From contig CATKHW010000388.1 of assembly GCA_949752795.1 (NCBI GenBank), positions 62,001 through 126,000 of the forward strand: 64,000 bases of DNA, written 5' to 3'. Below, in pieces: positions 1 to 10,818 of this stretch (position 1 is the stretch's first letter; each line of letters begins with the position of its first letter). Made by a program: the position numbers and the translations under genes. This DNA comes from Hyperoodon ampullatus (taxonomy: Eukaryota; Chordata; Mammalia; Artiodactyla; Ziphiidae). Below the pieces are notes generated by a model. It saw only the letters and a list, made by a program, of their open reading frames with translations, had not been told where the DNA came from and did no database searches.

Positions 1-387
1 GAGGGATATTCCATCGTACGTAAGTACCACAATTTTTTGAACCATTTTTATATTTCCTGGGATATTTAAGGTGTACCCAAGTTGAGGTCCTTGTAAGCAG
101 TGCAGCCCTAAATTTTGGGGTGGCTCTGTCTTATTGATCTTCAGTTTTCCCAAGGTTTATTCCCTAGACTGGAAGTGCCCTTGGCTCTGTAGCTCTGTTC
201 TTTACTTGCTTTAGGGAACACAATGTACTCCTCCAGAGAGGCAGTTGGCAATTTACATCCCGCCCATCAGCATAACAAGGCTCCCTGTTCTCCAGGGCCT
301 GTCTTGCCTTTCTGGTTTTTACACATTTTGTGGATGTCCCTTTTGACCGGTGGGAAGTGATACTTCTTTCTAGTGCAGATTTGCATT
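1..387 (-). mobile_element. L1 3'-end relic, copy 0 (cut by window start)
   Basis: Only the ORF2-derived part is inside the window. A minus frame of 81 codons (164-409) covers it. Confidence 0.85.
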
Positions 388-400
388 GCCCGCTTGCTTG

Positions 401-474
401 CTTGGCCAAAAAGGGCGTATGCGTTTTCTCCTGAATATATTCAGGAGAAAACGCATACGCCCTTTTTGGCCAAG
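401..474. repeat. 74-bp perfect palindrome (first copy)
   Basis: The sequence from cttggccaaa to ttggccaag is its own reverse complement across all 74 bases, with the centre between 437 and 438 (tgaatatattca) and no spacer. Symmetry fails immediately outside. Intact copies also lie at 3879-3952, 5618-5691, 14307-14380, 16045-16118, 36891-36964, 56010-56083 and 62965-63038. The other units hold imperfect versions. On one strand it could fold into a long hairpin and in duplex DNA into a cruciform. It sits at the junction between the L1 part and the non-L1 part of the unit. Function, if any, is unknown. Confidence 0.97.
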
Positions 475-1247
475 TGCATCATTGTCGAAGTTGTGCCTCT
501 CTTCCTGTGCTTTAAAGGTGATTCCAACGTACCTCTTGAAATCTGTTTCCTGCTATTCTGCCTCGCTTTCAAGTCCGCCTCGTTGCCTTCCCTCAACAGA
601 TTTTTGGACGATAGTTGTCCTTTATTACTTGGCCAGTTTGTGAATTGCTGTGCCCCTGAGCTCCATTTTTCAACTCGTTTTTGGTGAGCTGACCGCAAGT
701 CCAAAATTTTGGTTCAGGACCTATGCTGGTTCCCGGTGGGGGGCTGAGACTTTGGTTAATTCTTCTTCCTGCTGGGAAATTACAGTGATATGTGCCCGTC
801 CAAATGCCTAACAGCTACTATCTCATTGGTTCTCCCTCTTCCCTTTCATCCTCTGCCTAATTGGCAACCTGTGCGAACCAGGAGGTTAAAGGGGCTGTCT
901 CTCCAAGTTGGGAGGTTGATACTAAAGCAGGTGGAAAGTCAAATCGGAGCACCAGGAGAGAGATTATTCTTTGAGTTTTAGAAACCTTTCGTATTCACAG
1001 TGTGTCCGTTCTCTAGGTTTCCCGTACATGTTATAACTGTAGTAATATTCCCTTCAACCTGGAGAGTTGGGAGCCATGGAATGGGTGCCATGCATTATTG
1101 CTTTAAAGGGTCTGCATTTGCTCACCCAATCTCACCAATCCCCTCAGTCCCAAGTGTCCAGCCTTATGCCATATCCAGCTGTCGTTGTAGATAGGGTCAT
1201 TCCAGGTTTCATCATTGACCCTGAAGGAATTGTAAAGAATTTCCCAG
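475..1247. repeat. Unrecognised ~770-bp half of the monomer
   Basis: This stretch, present in every unit between the palindrome and the T-tract, matches no gene or repeat family I recognise with confidence. Short frames exist on both strands (for example 441-704 minus and 1067-1267 plus), but they are short, start mostly at weak codons, and drift freely between copies. A few words near its start (gtgcatcatt, gtttcctgctattctg) faintly resemble antisense L1 ORF2 further upstream. It may therefore be much more diverged L1, or non-L1 sequence that was joined to it. Confidence 0.6.
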
Positions 1248-1265
1248 TTTTTTTGTTTTGTTTTT
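1248..1265 (-). other. T-rich tract: A-tail of the antisense L1
   Basis: The plus strand reads cccag followed by ttttttt g tttt g ttttt g. Read on the minus strand this is an A-rich tail interrupted by C, immediately after the L1 3' UTR, where a LINE-1 poly(A) tail belongs. It marks the left edge of the L1 segment in every unit. Length differences are small (one T short at 20367; rearranged Gs at 8203). Confidence 0.8.
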
Positions 1266-2126
1266 GAAAGTCCTTTTTATAGTGGGTTTGAGCTGATTCT
1301 CGCTGCCATGTTTATGCCAGTCTAGACACACTTGATTCCCTTACAGAGACATATCAATACATAGGTTTCAAGATTCTTACTAGTCAGATATATTCCTCTG
1401 CGGGAAATATGGGGTTTTGAGTCCCTTTCACTGAGGAAGGTGTAGGTCTTGTCTATTCCATAGTTGGTTTTTGGAATGGTACTTGTGCTTATATCAAACT
1501 CTGGTTTTATGCATCACCCCACCTCTCCTTCCCCCTTAAGCAGGCATAAGAGTGTTTTCTAAATGTGAGACACTGTTCTCTTTCCTAACTGAGTTCAAGT
1601 GTAGCCATGTTTACAAGATCTTCATAAGTGATATCTTATGATAAGTTTCTTTTTCTCTGTGACTTATTTCACTTAGAATCATCGTACCTGAATCCACCCA
1701 TTTTGCTGCTACTGGTCTTATGACATTGATTTCATGGCTGAGGGATATTCCATCGTACATAAGTACCATAGTTTTTTGAACCATTTTTATATTTCCTGGG
1801 ATATTTAAGGTGTACCCAAGTTGAGGTCCTTGTAAGCAGTGCAGCCCTAAATTTTGGGGTGGCTCTGTCTTATAGATTTTCAGTTTTCCCAAGGTTTATT
1901 CCCTAGACTGGAAGTGCCCTTGGCTCTGTAGCTCTGTTCTTTACTTGTTTTAGGGAACACAATGTACTCCTCCAGAGAGGCAGTTGGCAATTTACATCCC
2001 GCCCATCAGCATAAAAAGGCTCCCTGTACTCCAAGGCCTGTCTTGCCTTTCTGGTTTTTACACATTTTGTGGATGTCCCCTTTGACCAGTGGGAGGTGAT
2101 ACTTCTTTGTAGTGCAGATTTGCATT
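1248..2126 (-). mobile_element. LINE-1 3'-end relic, copy 1 (reference)
   Basis: Read on the plus strand, this ~880 bp follows the familiar antisense 3' end of cetartiodactyl-type L1 in order. First comes the T-tract, then an A/T-rich 3' UTR with a C-rich stretch (cacctctccttccccctta). Next are cataagtgatatcttatgat, gacttatttcacttagaatc, atggctgagggatattccat, atttacatcccgcccatcag, and finally gaccagtgggaggtgatac and gatttgcatt. On the minus strand these encode the C-terminus of the ORF2 reverse transcriptase protein. The lower frame (1611-1892, 93 codons) contains TMILSEISHREKETYHKISL. The upper frame (1903-2148) contains LPLWRS and LKQVKNRATEPRALPV. A TAG and a one-base frame change separate the two. 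The element is 5'-truncated at the palindrome and cannot be active. Confidence 0.9.
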
Positions 2127-3478
2127 GCCCGCTTGCTTGCTTGGCCAAAAAGGGCGTATGCGTTTTCTCCTGAATATATTCAGGAGAAAATGCATACGCC
2201 CTTTTTGGCCAAGTGCATCATTGTCGAAGTTGTGCCCCTCTTCCTGTGCTTTAAAGGCGATTCCAGCGTACCTCTTGAAATCTGTTTCCTGCTATTCTGC
2301 CTCGCTTTCAAGTCCGCCTCGTTGCCTTCCCTCAACAGATTTTTGGACGATAGTTGTCCTTTATTACTCGGCCAGTTTGTGAATTGCTGTGCCCCTGAGC
2401 TCCATTTTTCAACTCGTTTTTGGTGAGCGGACCGCAAGTCCAAAATTTTGGTTCAGGAACTGTGCTGGTTCCCGGTGGGTGGCTGAGACTTTGGTTAATT
2501 CTTCTTCCTGCCGGGAAGTTAGAGTGATATGTGCCCGTCCAAATGCCTAACAGCTACTCTCTCATTGGTTCTCCCACTTCCCTTTCATCCTCTGCCAAAT
2601 TGGCAACCTGTGCGAACCAGGAGGTTAAAGGGGCTGTCTCTCCAAGTTGGGAGGTTGATAGTAAAGACGATGGAAAGTGAAACCGGAGCACCAGGAGAGG
2701 GAATATTCGTTGAGTTTTAGAAACCTTTCGTATTCACAGTTTGTCCGTTCTCTATGTTTCCCGTACATGTTATAACTGTAGTAATATTCCCTTCAACCTG
2801 TAGAGTTGGGACCCATGGAATCGGTGCCATGCATTATTGCTTTAAAGGGTCTGCATTTGCTCACCCAATCTCACCAATCCTGTCAGTCCCAAGTGTCCAG
2901 CCTTATGCCACATCCAGCTGTCGTTGTAGATAGGGTCATTCCAGGTTTCATCAGAGACCCTGAAGGAATTGTAAAGAATTTCCCAGTTTTTTTGTTTTGT
3001 TTTTGAAATTCCTTTTTATAGTGAGTTTGAGCTGATTCTCGCTGCCATGTTTATGCCAGTCTAGAGACAATTGATTCCCTTACAGAGACATATCAATACA
3101 TAGGTTTTAAGATTCTTACTAGTCAGATATATTCCTCTGCGGGAAATATGGGGTTTTGAGTCCCTTTCACTGAGGAAGGTGTACGTCTTTTCTATTCCAT
3201 AGTTGGTTTTTGGAACGGTACCTATGCTTATATCAAACTCTGGTTTTATGCATCACCCCACCTCTCCTTCCCCCTTAAGCAGGCATAAGAGTGTTTTCTA
3301 AATGTGAGACACTGTTCTCTTTCCTAACTCAGTTCAAGTGTAGCCATGTTTACAGGATCTTCATAAGTGATATCTTATGATAAGTTTATTTTTCTGTGTG
3401 ACATATTTCACTTAGAATCATCGTACCTGAATCCACCCATTTTGCTGCTACTCGTCTTATGACATTGATTTCATGGCT
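1740..3478. repeat. Satellite monomer 2
   Basis: 1739 bp, class I. The palindrome at 2140-2213 has one arm mismatch (aaaatgcat in the right arm). Confidence 0.95.
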
Positions 3479-3865
3479 GAGGGATATTCCATCGTACGTA
3501 AGTACCACAATTTTTTGAAGCATTTTTATATTTCCTGGAATATTTAAGGTGTACCCAAGTTGAGGTCCTTGTAAGCAGTGCAGCCCTAAATTTTGGGGTG
3601 GTTCTGTCTTATTGATTTTCAGTTTTCCCAAGGTATATTCCCTAGACTGGAAGTGCCCTTGGCTCTGTAGCTCTGTTGTTTACTTGTTTTAGGGAACACA
3701 ATGCACTCCTCCAGAGAGGCAGTTGGCAATTTACATGCCGCCCATCAGCATAACAAGGCTCCCTGTACTCCAGGGCCTGTCTTGCCTTTCTGGTTTTTAC
3801 ACATTTTGTGGATGTCCCTTTTGACCGGTGGGAAGTGATACTTCTTTGTATTGCAGATTTGCATT
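2987..3865 (-). mobile_element. L1 3'-end relic, copy 2
   Basis: The lower ORF2 frame (3386-3631) ends 12 codons early through a TAA created by agtttatttttctg. The upper frame is 3642-3887. Confidence 0.88.
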
Positions 3866-5217
3866 GCCCGCTTGCTTGCTTGGCCAAAAAGGGCGTATGC
3901 GTTTTCTCCTGAATATATTCAGGAGAAAACGCATACGCCCTTTTTGGCCAAGTGCATCATTGTCGAAGTTGTGCCCCTCTTCCTGTGCTTTAAAGGCGAT
4001 TCCAAAGTACCTCTTGAAATCTGTTTCCTGCTATTCTGCCTCGCTTTCAAGTCCGCCTAGTTGCCTTCCCTCAACAGATTTTTGGACGATAGTTGTCCTT
4101 TATTACTCGGCAAGTTTGTGAATTGCTGTGCCCCTGAGCTCCATTTTTCAACTCGTTTTTGGTGAGCTGACCGCAAGTCCAAAATTTTGGTTCAGGAACT
4201 GTGCTGGTTCCCGGTGGGGGGCTGAGACTTTGGTTAATTCTTCTTCCTGCCGGGAAGTTAGAGTGATATGTGCCCGTCCAAATGCCTAACAGCTACTATC
4301 TCATTGGTTCTCCCACTTCCCTTTCATCCTCTGCCAAATTGGCAACCTGTGCGAACCAGGAGGTTAAAGGGGCTGTCTCTCCAAGTTGGTAGGTTGATAG
4401 TAAAGAAGATGGAAAGTCAAACCGGAGCACCAGGAGAGGGACTATTCGTTGAGTTTTAGAAACCTTTCATATTCACAGTGTGTCCGTTCTCTAGGTTTCC
4501 CGTACATGTTATAACTGTAGAAATATTCCCTTCATCCTGGAGAGTTGGGACCCATGGAATGGGTGCTATGCATTATTGCTTTAAAGGGTCTGCATTTGCT
4601 CACCCAATCTCACCAATCCTGTCAGTCCCAAGTGTCCAGCCTTATGCCACATCCAGCTGTCGTTGTAGATAGGGTCATTCCAGGTTTCATCAGAGACCCT
4701 GAAGGAATTGAAAAGAATTTCCCAGTTTTTTTGTTTTGTTTTTGAAATTCCTTTTTATAGTGGGTTTGAGCTGATTCTCGCTGCCATGTTTATGCCAGTC
4801 TAGACCCACTTGATTCCCTTACAGAGACATATCAATACATAGGTTTTAAGATTCTTACTAGTCAGATATATTCCTCTGCGGGAAATATGGGGTTTTGAGT
4901 CCCTTTCACTGAGGAAGGTGTACGTCTTTTCTATTCCATAGTTGGTTTTTGGAATGGTACCTATGCTTATATCAAACTCTGGTTTTATGCATCACCCCAC
5001 CTCTCCTTCCCCCTTAAGCAGGCATAAGAGTGTTTTCAAAATGTGAGACACTGTTCTCTTTCCTAACTCAGTTCAAGTGTAGCCATGTTTACAGGATCTT
5101 CATAAGTGATATCTTATGATAAGTTTATTTTTCTGTGTGACATATTTCACTTAGAATCATCGTACCTGAATCCACCCATTTTGCTGCTACTCGTCTTATG
5201 ACATTGATTTCATGGCT
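3479..5217. repeat. Satellite monomer 3
   Basis: 1739 bp, class I. The palindrome at 3879-3952 is perfect. It shares private variants with its neighbours (ctactcgtctt, gaagcattttt). Confidence 0.95.
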
Positions 5218-5604
5218 GAGGGATATTCCATCGTACGTAAGTACCACAATTTTTTGAAGCATTTTTATATTTCCTGGAATATTTAAGGTGTACCCAAGTT
5301 GAGGTCCTTGTAAGCAGTGCAGCCCTAAATTTTGGGGTGGCTCTGTCTTATTGATTTTCAGTTTTCCCAAGGTATATTCCCTAGACTGGAAGTGCCCTTG
5401 GCTCTGTAGTTCTGTTGTTTACTTGTTTTAGGGAACACAATGCACTCCTCCAGAGAGGCAGTTGGCAATTTACATCCCGCCCATCAGCATAACAAGGCTC
5501 CCTGTTCTCCAGGGCCTGTCTTGCCTTTCTGGTTTTTACACATTTTGTGGATGTCCCTTTTGACCAGAGGGAAGTGATACTTCTTTGTAGTGCAGATTTG
5601 CATT
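4726..5604 (-). mobile_element. L1 3'-end relic, copy 3
   Basis: It carries the same early TAA as copy 2 (lower frame 5125-5370). The upper frame is 5381-5626. Confidence 0.88.
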
Positions 5605-6955
5605 GCCCGCTTGCTTGCTTGGCCAAAAAGGGCGTATGCGTTTTCTCCTGAATATATTCAGGAGAAAACGCATACGCCCTTTTTGGCCAAGTGCATCATT
5701 GTCGAAGTTGTGCCCCTCTTCCTGTGCTTTAAAGGCGATTCCAACGTACCTCTTGAAATCTGTTTCCTGCTATTCTGCCTCGCTTTCAAGTCCGCCTCGT
5801 TGCCTTCCCTCAACAGATTTTTGACGATAATTGTCCTTTATTACTCGGCCAGTTTGTGTATTGCTGTGCCCCTGACCTCCATTTTTCAACTCGTTTTTGG
5901 TGTGCTGACCGCAAGTCCAAAATTTTGGTTCAGGACCTATGCTGGTTCCCGGTGGGGGGCTGAGACTTTGGTTAATTCTTCTTCCTGCCGGGAAATTACA
6001 GTGATATATGCCCGTCCAAATGCCTAACAGCTACTCTCTCATTGGATCTCCCTCTTCCCTTTCATCCTCTGCCAAATTGGCAACCTGTGCGAAACAGGAG
6101 GTTAAAGGGGCTGTCTCTCCAAGTTGGGAGGTTGATAGTAAAGCAGGTGGAAAGTCAAACCAAAGCACCAGGAGAGGGACCCTTCTTTGAGTTTTAGAAA
6201 CCTTTCGTATACACAGTGTGTCCGTTCTCTAGGTTTCCCGTACATGTTATAACTGTAGTAATATTCCCTTCAACCTGGAGAGTTGGGACCCATGGAATGG
6301 GTGCCATGCATTATTGCTTTAAAGGGTCTGCATTTGCTCACCCAATCTCACCAATCACCTCAGTCCCAAGTGTCCAGCCTTATGCCATATCCAGCTGTCG
6401 TTGTAGATAGGGTGATTCCAGGTTTCATCATTGACCCTGAAGGAATTGTAAAGAATTTCCCAGTTTTTTTGTTTTGTTTTTGAAATTCCTTTTTATAGTG
6501 GGTTTGAGCTGATTCTCGCTGCCATATTTATCACAGTGTAGACACACTTGATTCCCTTACGGAGACATATCAATACATAGGTTTTAAGATTCTTACTAGT
6601 CAGATATATTCCTCTGCGGCAAATATGGGGTTTTGAGTCCCTTTCACTGAGGAAGGTGTAGGTCTTGTCTATTCCATAGTTGGTTTTTGGAACGGTACCT
6701 GTGCTTATATCAAACTCTGGTTTTATGCATCACCCCACCTCTCCTTCCCCCTTAAGCAGGCATAAGAGTGTTTTCTAAATGTGAGACACTGTTCTCTTTC
6801 CTAACTCAGTTCAAGTGTAGCCATGTTTACAGGATCTTCATAAGTGATATCTTATGATAAGTTCCTTTTTCTCTGTGACTTATTTCACTTAGAATCATCG
6901 TACCTGAATCCACCCATTTTGCTGCTACTGGTCTTATGACACTGATTTCATGGCT
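5218..6955. repeat. Satellite monomer 4
   Basis: 1738 bp, class I. The palindrome at 5618-5691 is perfect. One base is lost near 5822 (gatttttgacgataatt), which shortens the unit. Confidence 0.95.
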
Positions 6956-7342
6956 GAGGGATATTCCATCGTACGAAATTAACACAATTTTTTGAACCAT
7001 TTTTATATTTCCTGGGATATTTATGGTGTACCCAAGTTGAGGTCCTTGTAAGAAGTGCAGCCCTAAATTTTGGGGTGGCTCTGTCTTATTGATTTTCAGT
7101 TTTCCCAAGGTATATTCCCTTGACTGGAAGTGCCCTTGGCTCTGTAGCTCTGTTGTTTACTTGTTTTAGGGAACACAATGCACTCCTCCAGAGAGGCAGT
7201 TGGCAATTTACATCCCGCCCATCAGCATAACAAGGCTCCCTGTTCTCCAGGGCCTGTCTTACCTTTCTGGTTTTTACACATTTTGTGGATGTCCCTTTTG
7301 ACCGGTGGGAAGTGATACTTCTTTGTAGTGCAGATTTGCATT
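6464..7342 (-). mobile_element. L1 3'-end relic, copy 4
   Basis: The lower frame is 6827-7108. In the upper frame (7086-7364) the usual TAG has become a lysine codon (cccttgactgg), so it overlaps the lower frame but in another phase. Confidence 0.88.
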
Positions 7343-8693
7343 GCCCGCTTGCTTGCTTGGCCAAAAAGGGCGTATACGTTTTCTCCTGAATATATTCAGG
7401 AGAAAACGCATACGACCTTTTTGCCCAAGTGCATCATTGTCGAAGTTGTGCCTCTCTTCCTGTGCTTTAAAGGGGATTCCAACGTACCTCTTGAAATCTG
7501 TTTCCTGCTATTCTGCCTCGCTTTCAAGTCCGCCTCGTTGCCTTCCCTCAACATATTTTTGGACGATAGTTGTCCTTTATTACTTGGCCAGTTTGTGAAT
7601 TGCTGTGCCCCTGAGCTCCATTTTTCAACTCGTTTTTGGTGAGCTGACCGCAAGTCCAAAATTTTGGTTCAGGACCTATGCTGGTTCCCGGTGGGGGGCT
7701 GAGACTTTGGTTAATTCTTCTTCCTGCTGGGAAATTACAGTGATATGTGCCCGTCCAAATGCCTAACAGCTACTCTCTCATTGGTTCTCCCTCTTCCCTT
7801 TCATCCTCTGACAAATTGGCAACCTGTGCGAACCAGGAGGTTAAAGGGGCTGTCTCTCTAAGTTGGGAGGTTGATAGTAAAGCAGGTGGAAAGTCAAACC
7901 GGAGCACCAGGAGAGGGACTATTCGTTGAGTTTTAGAAACCTTTCGTATTCACAGTGTGTCCGTTCTCTAGGTTTCCCGTACATGTTATAACTGTAGTAA
8001 TATTCCCTTCAACCTGGAGAGTTGGGACCCATGGAATGTGTGCCATGCATTATTGCTTTAAAGTGTCTGCATTTGCTCACCCAATCTCACCAATCCCCTC
8101 AGTCCCAAGTGTCCAGCCTTATGACACATCCAGCTGTCGTTGTAGATAGGGTCATTCCAGGTTTCATCATTGACCCTGAAGGAATTGTAAAGAATTTCCC
8201 AGTTTTTTTGTTTTTGTTTTGAAATTCCTTTTTATAGTGGGTTTGAGCTGAATCTCGCTGCCATGTTTATGCCAGTCTAGACACACTTGATTCCCTTACG
8301 GAGACATATCAATACATAGGTTTTAAGATTCTTACTAGTCAGATATATTCCTCTGCGGCAAATATTTGGTTTTGAGTCCCTTTCACTGAGGAAGGTGTAG
8401 GTCTTGTCTATTCCATAGTTGGGTTTTGGAACGGTACCTGTGCTTATATCAAATCCTGGTTTTATGCATACCCCACCTCTCCTTCCCGCTTAAGCAGGCA
8501 AAAGAGTTTTTTCTAAATGCGAGACACTGTTCTCTTTCCTAACTCTGTTCAAGTGTAGCCATGTTTACAGGATTTTCATAAGTGATATCTTATGATAAGT
8601 TTCTTTTTCTGTCTGACTTATTTCACTTAGAATCATCGTACCTGAATCCACCCATTTTGCTGCTACTGGTCTTATGACATTGATTTCATGGCT
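6956..8693. repeat. Satellite monomer 5
   Basis: 1738 bp, class I. The palindrome at 7356-7429 is eroded in both arms (gtatacg, acgaccttttt, gcccaag). Confidence 0.95.
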
Positions 8694-9080
8694 GAGGGAT
8701 ATTCCATCATACGTAAGTACCACAATTTTTTGAACCATTTTTATATTTCCTGGGATATTTAAGGTGTACCCAAGTTGAGGTCCTTGTAAGCAGTGCAGCC
8801 CTAAATTTTGGGGTGGCTCTGTCTTATCGATTTTCAGTTTTTCCAAGGTATATTCCCTAGACTGGAAGTGCCCTTGGCTCTGTAGCTCTGTTGTTTACTT
8901 GTTTTATGGAGCACAATGCACTCCTCCAGAGAGGCAGTTGGCAATTTACATCCCGCCCATCAGCATAACAAGGCTCCCTGTTCTCCAGGGCCTGTCTTGC
9001 CTTTCTGGTTTTTACACATTTTGTGGATGTCCCTTTTGACTGGTGGGAAGTGATACTTCTTTGTAGTGCAGATTTGCATT
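8203..9080 (-). mobile_element. L1 3'-end relic, copy 5
   Basis: The T-tract has a rearranged G spacing. The lower frame is 8565-8846. The upper frame continues past the palindrome (8857-9396) only because a palindrome T is missing. Confidence 0.88.
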
Positions 9081-10431
9081 GCCCGCTGGCTTGCTTGGCC
9101 AAAAAGGGTGTATGCATTTTCTCCTGAATATATTCAGGAGAAAACATATACGCCCTTTTGGCCAAGTGCATCATTGTCGAAGTTTTGACCCTCTTCCTGT
9201 GCTTTAAAGGTGATTCCAACGTACTTCTTGAAATCTGTTTCCTGCTATTCTGCCTCGCTTTAAAGTCCTCCTCGTTGCTTTCCCTAAACAGATTTTTGGA
9301 CGAGAGTTGTCCTTTATTACTCTGCCAGTTTGTGAATTGATGTGCCCTTGAGATCCATTTTGCAACTCGTTTTTTGAGAGCTGACCGCAAGTCCAAAATT
9401 TTGGTTCAGGACCTATGCTGGTTCCCGGTGGGTGGCTGAGACTTTGGTTAATTCTTCTTCCTGCCGGGAAGTTAGAGTGATATGTGCCCATCCAAATACC
9501 TAACAGCTACTCTCTCATTGGTTCTCCCTCTTCCATTTCATCCTCTGCCAAATTGGCAACCTGTGCGAACCAGGAGGTTAAAGGGGCTGTCTCTCCAAGT
9601 TGGGAGGTTGATAGTAAAGAAGATGGAAAGTCAAACCCGAGCACCAGGAGAGGGACTATTCGTTGAGTTTTAGAAACCTTTCGTATTCACAGAGTGTCCG
9701 TTCTCTAGGTTTCCCGTACATGTTATAGCTGTAGTAATATTCCCTTCATCCTGGAGAGTTGGGACCCATGGAATGGGTGCCAGGCATTTGTGCTTGAAAG
9801 GGTCTGCATTTGCTCACCCAATCTCACCAATCCTCTCAGTCCCAAGTGTCTAGCCTTATGCCTCATCCAGCTGTCGTAGTACATAAGGTCATTCCAGGTT
9901 TCATCAGAGACCCTGAAGGAATTGTAAAGAATTTCCCAGTTTTTTTGTTTTGTTTTTGAAATTCCTTTTTATAGTGGGTTTGAGCTGATTCTCGCTGCCA
10001 TGTTTATGCCAGTCTAGACACACTTGATTCCCTTACGGAGACATATCAATACATAGGTTTTAAGATTCTTACTAGTCAGATATATTCCTCTGCGGGAAAT
10101 ATGGGGTTTTGAGTGCCTTTCACTGAGGAAGATGTAGGTCTTGTCTATTCCATAGTTGGTTTTTGGAACGGTACCTGTGCTTTTATCAAACTCTGGCTTT
10201 ATGCATCACCCCACCTCTCCTTCCCCCTTAAGCAGGCATAAGAGTTTTTTCTAAATGCGAGACACTGTTCTCTTTCCTAACTTAGTTCAAGTGTAGCCAT
10301 GTTTACAGGATCTTCATAAGTGATATCTTATGATAAGTTTCTTTTTCTGTGTGACTTATTTCACTTAGAATCATCGTACCTGAATCCACCCCTTTTGCTG
10401 CTACTGGTGTTATGACATTGATTTCATGGCT
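8694..10431. repeat. Satellite monomer 6
   Basis: 1738 bp. This is the first class II unit (caggcatttgtgct near 9780). The palindrome at 9094-9166 has lost a T in the right arm and carries substitutions. The flanking non-L1 part is unusually diverged (9170-9400). Confidence 0.95.
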
Positions 10432-10818
10432 GAGGGATATTCCATCATACGTAAGAACCACAATTTTTTGAACCATTTTTATATTTCCTGGGATATTTAA
10501 GGTGTACCAAAGTTGAGGTCCTTGTAAGCAGTGCAGCCCTAAATTTTCGGGTGGCTCTGTCTTATTGATTTTCAGTTTTCCCAAGGTATATTCCCTAGAC
10601 TGGAAGTGCCCTTGGCTCTGTAGCTCTGTTCTTTACTTGTTTTAGGGAACACAATGCACTCCTCCAGAGAGGCAGTTGGCAATTTACATCCCGCCCATCA
10701 GCATAACAAGGCTCCCTGTTCTCCAGTGCCTGTCTTGCCTTTCTGGATTTTACACATTTTGTGGATGTCCCTTTTGACCGGTGGGAAGTGATACTTCTTT
10801 GTAGTGCAGATTTGCATT
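9940..10818 (-). mobile_element. L1 3'-end relic, copy 6
   Basis: The lower frame is 10303-10584 and the upper frame 10595-10903. Confidence 0.88.

Larger units (their letters stand above)
1..1739. repeat. Satellite monomer 1
   Basis: Reference unit, 1739 bp. The palindrome at 401-474 is perfect. The diagnostic site near 1090 reads catgcattattgc (class I). Confidence 0.95.

Noticed and set aside
401..474. Palindrome as a bacterial-type transcription terminator or CRISPR repeat
   Set aside because: The context is mammalian satellite DNA. It occurs once per 1.74 kb with no spacer array and no adjacent operon.
441..704. Recurrent 87-codon basic minus-strand frame
   Set aside because: It is present in many units but lost in others, starts inside the palindrome-proximal region by chance, and has no recognisable family.
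820..850. Inverted CCAAT box (cattggttct) as a promoter
   Set aside because: A single short word in a satellite unit with no other promoter element or conserved transcription unit is not evidence of a promoter.
1230..1265. Target-site duplication flanking the L1 relic
   Set aside because: The sequence left of the T-tract (aagaatttcccag) has no matching copy beside the other end of the L1 part, where the palindrome lies. No target-site duplication is visible.
1067..1267. Recurrent 66-codon plus-strand frame ending in a hydrophobic tail (FPVFLFCF)
   Set aside because: The hydrophobic end is a translation of the T-rich L1 tail. Recurrence reflects the satellite unit, and copies carry radical changes, so no coding function is supported.
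1..1739. CENP-B box in the monomer
   Set aside because: I scanned the ttcg and cccg words on both strands (for example near 970, 730 and 390) and none completes the 17-bp CENP-B box pattern. Centromere function can be neither claimed nor excluded.
5590..6027. 145-codon plus-strand open frame (and a similar one at 10804-11241)
   Set aside because: These are the common 104-codon frame lengthened by a one-base deletion or substitution. They run through the palindrome antisense to L1, and show no domain or consistent length between copies.
8857..9396. 179-codon minus-strand open frame
   Set aside because: It is longer than its counterparts only because one T is missing from the palindrome arm, which fuses an unrelated frame to the ORF2 relic. 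No other unit has it, and it crosses the palindrome.
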